A stretch of 64,000 bases of DNA from JAHOYW01 sp963664605 (GTDB lineage: Bacteria > Verrucomicrobiota > Lentisphaeria > Victivallales > Victivallaceae): contig OY761536.1 of NCBI GenBank assembly GCA_963664605.1, positions 3,596,001-3,660,000 on the forward strand, in the 5' to 3' direction. Below, in pieces: positions 57,958 through 64,000 of this stretch. Positions within the stretch are counted from its first letter, which is position 1; every line of letters starts with the position of its first letter. A program made the position numbers and the translations under genes. Below the pieces are notes generated by a model that made no database searches, had not been told where the DNA came from, and saw only the letters and a list, made by a program, of their open reading frames with translations.

Positions 57958-57985
57958 AACATAACAGCTTTAAAAAAGAAGTCAA
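57958..57985 (-). promoter_or_regulatory. Possible promoter of trxA
   Basis: Minus strand TTGACT (57985-57980, overlapping the trpA stop codon), a 16-bp spacer, and TATGTT (57963-57958). Transcription would start near 57951. The -10 is only a partial match. Confidence 0.35.
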
Positions 57986-58785
57986 TCAGATTTCAAAATT
58001 TTTGCTATTTTTGCCGTCAAATCCGCGGCTTCCGCAATACCCAGCTCAATATCCCTACACTCGTTGATTTTTTTCATTACCGCACTGCCGACAACTATTC
58101 CATCAGAAAATTTAGTCAAAGGCCTGGCTTTTTCAGGAGAATCTATACCGAAACCGGCAACAACCGGAACCGGGCTTGCCGCACGTAGTTTGCCCATCCG
58201 TTCTTCAAGGTCTTTATCAAAACTCGTACCGCCGCCAGTAACGCCTTTGGAAGTAATGCTGTAAACAAAGCCGTTCGCATTACTGATAATCTTAACGGCA
58301 CGGTCAATCGGCGTGGTCGGCGCGATAAGCGGAATCAAACTTAAGCCGTGCTTATCCAAAGACGGAAGCAGTTCCTCGCTGTGTTCAAAAGGCACATCAA
58401 CGACCAGCAAACCGTCAATGCCGGCCGCCGCCGCATCCGACGCAAGCTTTTCGATGCCATAGGACAAAAGCACGTTGTAGTAGGAGAACAAGATCATCGG
58501 AGTAGTTTCGCTGTACTTCCGGATTTTTTTCGCTTTTTCCAATACTCCTTTGAGAGTAGTTCCCGACAGAAGCGCCTGACGAGCGGACTCTTGAATTACC
58601 GCGCCGTCCGCCATCGGGTCGGAAAAAGGAACTCCAAGCTCAATAATATCCGCTCCAGCATCGATTAGATCCATAACCAGACATTCGCTGGTGTCCAGAT
58701 CAGGACATCCCATAGTTACATAAATAACCAAGGCATTGCGATCTTCCGCTTTACATTTTGCAAAAATCTTATTAATTCTATTCAT
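57982..58785 (-). CDS. trpA: Tryptophan synthase alpha subunit
   Basis: A 267-residue TIM-barrel enzyme that cleaves indole-3-glycerol phosphate to indole and glyceraldehyde 3-phosphate in the TrpAB complex. With the ATG at 58785 the catalytic residues fall at Glu49 (DIIELGVPF) and Asp60 (FSDPMADG), the same numbers as in the E. coli enzyme, which supports this start over the in-frame codon at 58806. AAGGG lies eight bases upstream inside the end of the trpFB gene. The phosphate-binding region is SKGVTGGGTSFD and AGFGIDSPEKA. It begins one base after the stop of trpFB, so translation is coupled. Confidence 0.95.
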   Translation of the reverse strand: MNRINKIFAKCKAEDRNALVIYVTMGCPDLDTSECLVMDLIDAGADIIELGVPFSDPMADGAVIQESARQALLSGTTLKGVLEKAKKIRKYSETTPMILFSYYNVLLSYGIEKLASDAAAAGIDGLLVVDVPFEHSEELLPSLDKHGLSLIPLIAPTTPIDRAVKIISNANGFVYSITSKGVTGGGTSFDKDLEERMGKLRAASPVPVVAGFGIDSPEKARPLTKFSDGIVVGSAVMKKINECRDIELGIAEAADLTAKIAKILKSD

Positions 58786-58786
58786 C

Positions 58787-60592
58787 TTATTTTCCCTTTC
58801 TTTCACGGCTCACAGTTTCTTTGTATTCCTTCACGCTTTGCATATCTTTGTCGCCGCGTCCCGATAAATTAACGATTATGATGTCGTCTTTGGATAATTT
58901 CGGAGCCCGTTTCACCGCTTCCGCGACCGCATGAGATGATTCCAGCGCCGGAATGATTCCTTCTGTACGACATAACAAATCAAAAGCTTCGATAGCCTCA
59001 GAGTCGGTTATCACGGTATATTCAGCACGCCCGGAGTCACTGAAATGACAATGTTCCGGCCCGACCCCCGGATAGTCAAGCCCGGCTGAAACGGAATGTG
59101 TTAAATCGACTTGTCCATCCTCATCCTGCAATAGATACATCTTACAGCCGTGTAACACTCCGAGCCTTCCGCCGTTGATACTCGCAGCGTGGCGGTCTGT
59201 TTCAACACCTTCGCCTCCGGCTTCAACTCCGATTAATTTTACATCTTTATCATTAACAAATCCGGCGAATATTCCCATAGCATTACTTCCGCCGCCAACA
59301 CAGGCAATCACCTCATTCGGTAGTTTTCCTGTTTTTTCCAGAATCTGGCAGCGTGCTTCTTCTCCAATTACCTTCTGAAATTCCCGTACCATTTCAGGAT
59401 AAGGATGCGGCCCGGCAACAGTTCCGATCACATAGAAGGTGTCATCAACTGTTTTAACCCAGTTGCGGATAGCTTCATTCATAGCGTCCTTAAGCGTTGC
59501 GTCCTCAGGCTGAACCGCGAAAACTTTCGCGCCAAGCGCTTCCATACGCTGAACATTCGGAGACTGGCGGCGAATATCCTCGCTACCCATAAAGACCTCA
59601 CATTCAAGTCCGAATAAAGCAGCTACAGTCGCGGTAGCGACACCATGCATTCCGGCTCCGGTTTCAGCTATCAGGCGTTTTTTGCCCATGTATTTTGCCA
59701 GCAGCGCCTGTCCTATAGTATTGTTAACCTTGTGTGCCCCGGTATGGTTCAAATCCTCACGTTTCAGGTAAATCTGAGCGCCTCCGCAATGTGCGGTCAA
59801 GTTTTTTGCGAGATACAAAGCTGATGGACGCCCAACATAATCTCGCAAATATTCCTTTAATTCCGCTTGACAATCAGCATCTTTCATGAATTTTTTAAAA
59901 GCCTTTTCCACTTCATGCAAGGCAGGCATTAAGGTTTCGGCTACATATTGTCCGCCGTACATCCCGAAAAATCCTTTCTGTTCCATAAGTTGTTTCCCAA
60001 TATCTTTTATTTTATTTTTATCTTTTATTCCAGGCGCGCTTTCCACACCGCTGTTCACATCAATAACGACAGGTTTAACCTGACTGACAGCCTTCTTTAT
60101 ATTCGCCGGGGAGATTCCACCCGCCAAAATAACCGGACGCATAGAACTCAATTCAGCGGCGAGGCTCCAGTTGCAGAGTTTTCCAGTTCCGCCACGCTGT
60201 TCAGCAGTCATCGCATCCACCAGCACCGCGTCGGCTGGATAATTTTCCGCATAACTCATGTCGTCAGCGTTACGCAGGCTCAAAGCTTTCCAGACTTTCA
60301 CTCCTTTAAACTGCAAGGCGAATTCCGGGCTTTCATCACCATGCAGCTGAATTATATCCAGAGCACAAAATTCCACAATACGCCGAATATCTTCGAGAGA
60401 AGCATTAACGAAAACCCCGACTTTATTTACGCCTCCCGGCAAATCACGGCTTATCTCTTTGACTTGTTCAGGCGTAACACAGCGCGGCGATTTATCATAA
60501 AAGATAAATCCCAGGTATTTAGCTCCGGCAGCCACTGCTGTTTCAATGTCTTCACGTCTAGTCAAGCCGCATATTTTAAATTCAGTATTCAC
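58787..60592 (-). CDS. TrpF-TrpB fusion: phosphoribosylanthranilate isomerase / tryptophan synthase beta
   Basis: A 601-residue fusion. Residues 1-~200 are TrpF: KICGLT with catalytic Cys8, VLVDAM with Asp126, and a phosphate site at LAGGISPANI. Residues ~206-601 are TrpB: GMYGGQYVAETLMPAL start, HTGAHKVNN with the PLP-binding Lys288, ETGAGMHGVATAT, the GGGSNAMG phosphate loop and the final VNLSGRGDKDM. The linker is only a few residues long (QLMEQKGFF). Both domains keep their catalytic residues. The fusion joins the third-last and last steps of tryptophan synthesis, with TrpC and TrpA encoded on either side. It overlaps trpC by four bases. Confidence 0.95.
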   Translation of the reverse strand: MNTEFKICGLTRREDIETAVAAGAKYLGFIFYDKSPRCVTPEQVKEISRDLPGGVNKVGVFVNASLEDIRRIVEFCALDIIQLHGDESPEFALQFKGVKVWKALSLRNADDMSYAENYPADAVLVDAMTAEQRGGTGKLCNWSLAAELSSMRPVILAGGISPANIKKAVSQVKPVVIDVNSGVESAPGIKDKNKIKDIGKQLMEQKGFFGMYGGQYVAETLMPALHEVEKAFKKFMKDADCQAELKEYLRDYVGRPSALYLAKNLTAHCGGAQIYLKREDLNHTGAHKVNNTIGQALLAKYMGKKRLIAETGAGMHGVATATVAALFGLECEVFMGSEDIRRQSPNVQRMEALGAKVFAVQPEDATLKDAMNEAIRNWVKTVDDTFYVIGTVAGPHPYPEMVREFQKVIGEEARCQILEKTGKLPNEVIACVGGGSNAMGIFAGFVNDKDVKLIGVEAGGEGVETDRHAASINGGRLGVLHGCKMYLLQDEDGQVDLTHSVSAGLDYPGVGPEHCHFSDSGRAEYTVITDSEAIEAFDLLCRTEGIIPALESSHAVAEAVKRAPKLSKDDIIIVNLSGRGDKDMQSVKEYKETVSRERKGK

Positions 60593-61335
60593 AATAGTTC
60601 CTTCAATTTCAATCCTGGAGATTCGGCACGCATCAGGGCCTCGCCAATCAAAAAGGCATTTGCGCCCTGCCCTCTCAATTCAACCAGATCTGAATGTTCA
60701 AAAATCCCGCTTTCCGCGACTTTAACCTTGTCATCAGGTATTGAATTTAACATTCTTCTGGTCAGTTCCAAATCAGTTTTAAAAGTTTTAAGGTCACGGC
60801 TGTTAATACCGATAACTTCAGCATCTGTGTTCAAAACAAATTCCAGTTCCGCCATGGTATGAACTTCCGTCAGGACTTCCAAATCGTATTCAAAGGCAGT
60901 ATTCAAAAGCATTTTAAAAGTATCCTCAGGCAGAGCCGCCGCTATCAACAAAACCGCGTCCGCGCCGAAAGCCGCTGCTTCCTTAATTTGAAACTTGTCA
61001 AAAATAAAATCCTTGCGCAAAAGCGGAATTTTTATTTCTTCCGCAACGGTTTTCAAATATTCCAACGATCCCTTGAAATAGAATTGCTCAGTCAAAACTG
61101 ATAAAGCTGCCGCTCCGGCTTTCTCCAGTTCTTCAGCCAACGGCAGGGGCAAAAAATCCTCCCTGATAAGCCCTTTTGATGGAGAAGCTTTTTTAAGTTC
61201 GGCAATGACATTAAATCCGTCGCGGCCCAAAGCATTGGCAAAGCACTTGTTCCTGACCGCGCGTTTCCGGGCGGGCAAATCATATATTTTGAGAGCTTCA
61301 CGATTGGTCGCTATTATTTTCTCTAAAATATTCAT
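60589..61335 (-). CDS. trpC: Indole-3-glycerol phosphate synthase
   Basis: A 248-residue TIM-barrel enzyme converting CdRP to indole-3-glycerol phosphate. Conserved segments are FNVIAELKKASPSKGLI (catalytic Lys), ALSVLTEQFYFKGSLEYL, PLLRKDFIFDKFQIKEA (catalytic Lys in RKDF) and VIGINSRDLKTFKTDL, with AESGIF and FLIGEALMRA forming the phosphate site. Slightly shorter than the usual ~260 residues. It overlaps trpD by four bases (ATGA) and trpFB by four, so the three are translationally coupled. Confidence 0.95.
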   Translation of the reverse strand: MNILEKIIATNREALKIYDLPARKRAVRNKCFANALGRDGFNVIAELKKASPSKGLIREDFLPLPLAEELEKAGAAALSVLTEQFYFKGSLEYLKTVAEEIKIPLLRKDFIFDKFQIKEAAAFGADAVLLIAAALPEDTFKMLLNTAFEYDLEVLTEVHTMAELEFVLNTDAEVIGINSRDLKTFKTDLELTRRMLNSIPDDKVKVAESGIFEHSDLVELRGQGANAFLIGEALMRAESPGLKLKELL

Positions 61336-62345
61336 GAATTGCTTGCCTCTATAAGTTTATTCATCTTTTCCAATGCAGCTCCTGAGTCGATGGATTCCTC
61401 CGCCAGCTTTATAGCTTCCTCCATAGTATCGACTTTTTCCCCGGCAACTATCGCGGCGGCGGCATTCAGCACTACTGCCGCCCGCGCGCCGTCATGACGT
61501 TCATTTTTGAGGATATCAATTGTAATAGCCGCGTTGGTTTCCGCGTCGCCTCCAGCCAGATCTTCGGCATCAAAAGTCTGGCCAACCAGCATTTCAGGAT
61601 ACAATTCATAGGTTTTGATAATACCGTCGCGCAGTTCCGTAACCCGGGAAGTTTCGGTACAGGTTATTTCATCCAATCCGTCATGCCCGTGAACAATGAA
61701 GGCTCTTCTGGTTCCAAGATTCTTGAGAACTTCCGCAAAAAGCTCGGTAAGCGCCGGGGAAAATACCCCGATTACCTGTCCGGAAGCTCCCGCCGGATTA
61801 GTTAACGGCCCCAGAATATTAAATATAGTCCGCAACTTCAATTCGCGACGGACAGGCATAACGTGTTTCATCGCCGGGTGCATTTTGGGCGCAAATAAAA
61901 ATCCGATCCCGTTATTCTGAATACTCTGCTCCATAAGCACCGGGTCAACATCCAGGTTAAATCCCAAAGCCGCCAGCACATCGGCTGAGCCACACATGCT
62001 AGAACTGCTGCGATTGCCATGTTTAGCCACTTTCACTCCGGCTCCGGCAACCACAAAAGCGGCAGTCGTCGAAATATTAAAAGTATTAGCGCCGTCGCCG
62101 CCGGTTCCGCAGGTATCAACAACAATTCCGGCTCCGGCATCAATAAAGACCGCATTATCCCGCATTGCCTGCGCCGCGCCGGTAACTTCACTAATGCTTT
62201 CGCCTTTCATCCGCAAAGCGATCAATATAGCGGCAATCTGCACCTCCGTGGCATCTCCATGCATGATAAAATCCATGACCTGCGACATTTCCTGAGCCGA
62301 CAAATCAATTTCGTCTACAACTTTTTTCAGCGCTTCATTAAGCAT
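61332..62345 (-). CDS. trpD: Anthranilate phosphoribosyltransferase
   Basis: A 337-residue enzyme that joins anthranilate and PRPP. Signature segments are DTCGTGGDGANTFNISTTAAFVVAGAG (PRPP-binding GTGGD loop), VAKHGNRSSSSMCGSADVLAALG and FLFAPKMHPAMKHV. RTIFNILGPLTNPA and HGHDGLDEIT complete the active site. Normal length, with all motifs intact. It overlaps trpG by eight bases and trpC by four. Confidence 0.95.
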   Translation of the reverse strand: MLNEALKKVVDEIDLSAQEMSQVMDFIMHGDATEVQIAAILIALRMKGESISEVTGAAQAMRDNAVFIDAGAGIVVDTCGTGGDGANTFNISTTAAFVVAGAGVKVAKHGNRSSSSMCGSADVLAALGFNLDVDPVLMEQSIQNNGIGFLFAPKMHPAMKHVMPVRRELKLRTIFNILGPLTNPAGASGQVIGVFSPALTELFAEVLKNLGTRRAFIVHGHDGLDEITCTETSRVTELRDGIIKTYELYPEMLVGQTFDAEDLAGGDAETNAAITIDILKNERHDGARAAVVLNAAAAIVAGEKVDTMEEAIKLAEESIDSGAALEKMNKLIEASNS

Positions 62346-62916
62346 TTTTCACCTCGTTTAAAAAGTTAGCTAATTGTCTTTTCCCAGTCGAAGTCAATAC
62401 CGATTCAGGATGATACTGTATCCCTTCAATAGCAAATTCTTTATGCCTTACTCCCATAATCTCACCGTCATCAGTGGTTCTCGCGGTGATTTCCAGACAA
62501 TCCGGCAGACTTGCCTCTTCCAAGGCTAATGAATGGTAACGCACAACTTTTACGTCAGCCGGAAGTTTGTAGAAAACACCTTTACCGTCATGGCTGATCT
62601 GCGAAGTTTTGCCGTGCATGATCTTTTTCGCCTGAACAACTTTGCCGCCAAATACCTGGCCTATCGACTGATGCCCGAGGCAGACCCCGAGAACCGGGAT
62701 CTTTCCTGCTGCGGCCTTAATCAATTCCATAGATATTCCAGCATCCTCAGGGCGTCCCGGGCCCGGTGAAATAACTATAGCTTCGGGCTTCATGTCCAAA
62801 GCGTCCTGCACGGTCAACTCATCATTGCGTTTGGTCACAACTTCATAGTTCAAAGCTGAAATATACTGCACCAGATTATAAGTGAACGAATCGTAATTAT
62901 CTATCATTAATATCAT
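62338..62916 (-). CDS. trpG: Anthranilate synthase component II (glutamine amidotransferase)
   Basis: A 192-residue class I glutamine amidotransferase. MILMIDNYDSFTYNLVQYI is the usual opening; LGVCLGHQ holds the nucleophile Cys79, and GIQYHPESV the catalytic His and Glu. It supplies ammonia to TrpE. The ATG at 62916 has AGGAG eight bases upstream; a longer in-frame extension reaching 63117 is out-of-frame trpE sequence and is not part of the gene. It starts 16 bases after the trpE stop. It may also serve folate synthesis as PabA; the neighbours favour the Trp role. Confidence 0.93.
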   Translation of the reverse strand: MILMIDNYDSFTYNLVQYISALNYEVVTKRNDELTVQDALDMKPEAIVISPGPGRPEDAGISMELIKAAAGKIPVLGVCLGHQSIGQVFGGKVVQAKKIMHGKTSQISHDGKGVFYKLPADVKVVRYHSLALEEASLPDCLEITARTTDDGEIMGVRHKEFAIEGIQYHPESVLTSTGKRQLANFLNEVKNA

Positions 62917-62932
62917 TGTTATTTTCTCCTTT

Positions 62933-64000
62933 TTACAGTTCCAGGCCGTTAGCGGCGAGTTTAAACGCCCTGAACAGGGCTCGTGCCTTATGGCGGGTTT
63001 CATCGTACTCCGTTTCGGGGTCAGAATCAAATACAATACCGGCTCCGGCCTGCACTGAAACCTGCTTGCCGTCAATTTCAAAAGTCCTGATGGTAATTGC
63101 CATATCCATATCACCATTATAGGAAAAATATCCTACAGCTCCGCCGTAAGCGTCGCGGGCTTCAGGCTCAAGTTCATCAATAATTTCCATAGCACGAATC
63201 TTCGGAGCGCCGCTCAAAGTGCCAGCAGGAAAAGTCGCTTTCAACAAATCGAAGCCATCCAGTTCAGGGCGTATCTGCGCCTCGACTTCTGAAACCAGAT
63301 GCATGACATGAGAATAACGTTCAATAATCATAAATTGTTTGACCTGCACACTGGAAGTCGCGGCAACACGTCCGAGGTCATTACGTCCTAAATCAACCAG
63401 CATCAAATGCTCGGCTCTTTCCTTAACATCCTCAAGCAAGTCATTCGCAAAAGTACGGTCTTCATGTTCGTTTTTGCCGCGCGGACGGGTTCCGGCAATC
63501 GGGCGCAAGATAATTCTGGAAGCATCTTTGCTGACCATAGTTTCCGGTGAGGAGCCCAGCAAGACTTTTTCGCCGAATTTTACGAAGAAATTATAAGGCG
63601 ACGGATTAATCAAACGCAAAGCCCGGTACAGCTGTAGTGGTTCAAGGGTCAAATCCATAGAAAAACGCTGCGACACAACAGTCTGGATAACATCACCTTT
63701 AACAATATAGTCCTTAACTTTCTCGACCATTTTCATGTAATCGGCTTTTTCCATGTTAGAAGCAATCGCCTCTTCATCAAAATCGACTTTAACATCTTTA
63801 TAACGAGGCGAAGATTCCTTCATGCGCTTTTCGATCCGGTCAATGGATTCACAAGCTTCCTTATAGGTATCCTCAAGACTGACGCCTTCTTTTGTACGTG
63901 CACAACAGACAATTTTCACAGTATGCAGAACATTGTCAAAAATAATTATACAATCGGTCAGCATCATGCATGCCGTACAATCCGGCAAATCCTTTGTGTC
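62933..64000 (-). CDS. trpE: Anthranilate synthase component I, C-terminal part (cut by right edge)
   Basis: The 5' end lies beyond the window; 355 codons are present and the frame stays open to base 64000. The chorismate-binding core is complete: YNFFVKFGEKVLLGSSPETMV, IAGTRPRGKNEHED, LVDLGRNDLGRVA, FPAGTLSGAPKIRAMEIIDELE, and AGAGIVFDSDPETEYDET. It makes anthranilate from chorismate with TrpG. It is the first visible gene of the order E-G-D-C-FB-A. Any leader or attenuator lies outside the window. Confidence 0.93.
   Translation of the reverse strand, partial: DTKDLPDCTACMMLTDCIIIFDNVLHTVKIVCCARTKEGVSLEDTYKEACESIDRIEKRMKESSPRYKDVKVDFDEEAIASNMEKADYMKMVEKVKDYIVKGDVIQTVVSQRFSMDLTLEPLQLYRALRLINPSPYNFFVKFGEKVLLGSSPETMVSKDASRIILRPIAGTRPRGKNEHEDRTFANDLLEDVKERAEHLMLVDLGRNDLGRVAATSSVQVKQFMIIERYSHVMHLVSEVEAQIRPELDGFDLLKATFPAGTLSGAPKIRAMEIIDELEPEARDAYGGAVGYFSYNGDMDMAITIRTFEIDGKQVSVQAGAGIVFDSDPETEYDETRHKARALFRAFKLAANGLEL

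Noticed and set aside
59948..60862. A 304-codon plus-strand open frame across trpF and trpC
   Set aside because: It is antisense to two genes with intact catalytic motifs; its composition (Ser, Phe, Ile rich) is that of a shadow frame.
62917..63117. N-terminal extension of trpG
   Set aside because: The extra 67 codons are an alternative frame of trpE; the normal TrpG start with Shine-Dalgarno lies at 62916.

Overview
The window looks like a chromosomal segment of a Lentisphaerota (Victivallis-like) or related PVC-group bacterium. The basis is the repeated lone prepilin-type genes with a [20 protein letters not shown]-type N-terminus and a C-terminal H-X9-DG motif, the many secreted DUF4838 proteins, the several sialidase-like Asp-box proteins, and no SusC/SusD genes. 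This is family-level recognition by eye; no database search was run. No rRNA, tRNA, CRISPR array or transposase was seen.

Layout. (1) 1-10.5 kb, minus strand: a five-gene carbohydrate operon (GH20-like, secreted TIM-barrel-like protein, PcRGLX/YetA-like, secreted unknown, GH106-like) that probably runs on into a PfkB-type kinase cut by the left edge. It is read from a consensus TTGACA-17-TATAAT promoter. (2) 10.9-17.25 kb, minus: cassette A, an AraC regulator followed by sialidase-like, prepilin-like, DUF4838 and TPR genes. (3) 17.4-22.2 kb, plus: GH4, PIG-L deacetylase, D-aminoacylase-like and diaminopentanoate-dehydrogenase-like genes, ended by a terminator. (4) 22.3-27.6 kb, plus: cassette B, a LacI regulator then prepilin-like, DUF4838 and TPR genes, with a candidate small RNA divergent from the LacI promoter. 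(5) 27.9-39.1 kb, plus: a nine-gene catabolic operon (SGNH, sialidase-like, FAD oxidoreductase, GH4, PIG-L, M20, Gfo/Idh, alpha/beta hydrolase, GNAT_C acyltransferase) with a truncated third PIG-L copy inside it. (6) 39.4-43.9 kb: cassette C, DUF4838 plus a TPR gene containing 594-bp tandem repeats; then an MFS transporter and an uncharacterised minus-strand gene. (7) 47.4-53.8 kb: cassette D, AraC then prepilin-like, DUF4838, TPR and sialidase-like genes; then another AraC gene and a sulfatase. (8) 56.2-64 kb, minus: housekeeping genes trpE(partial)-G-D-C-FB(fusion)-A, trxA and a DUF2851 gene.

How the parts fit. The unit [regulator] - prepilin-like - secreted DUF4838/CBM9-like - secreted TPR (- cytoplasmic sialidase-like) recurs; every one of the four DUF4838 genes is followed directly by a secreted TPR gene. 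Four promoters (cassette A, the first GH4 operon, the SGNH operon, cassette D) carry the same tandem pair of 16-bp sites. The sites are centred 21 bp apart and end exactly 2 bp before the -35. This predicts one regulon run by the two paralogous AraC proteins. Secreted DUF4838 enzymes would act on an external glycan, and the cytoplasmic GH4, PIG-L, amidohydrolase, esterase and oxidoreductase enzymes would finish imported pieces. DUF4838 founding members (GH163), GH20-like, sialidase-like and sulfatase genes together suggest an N-acetylated, acidic, possibly host-derived glycan; this is inference.
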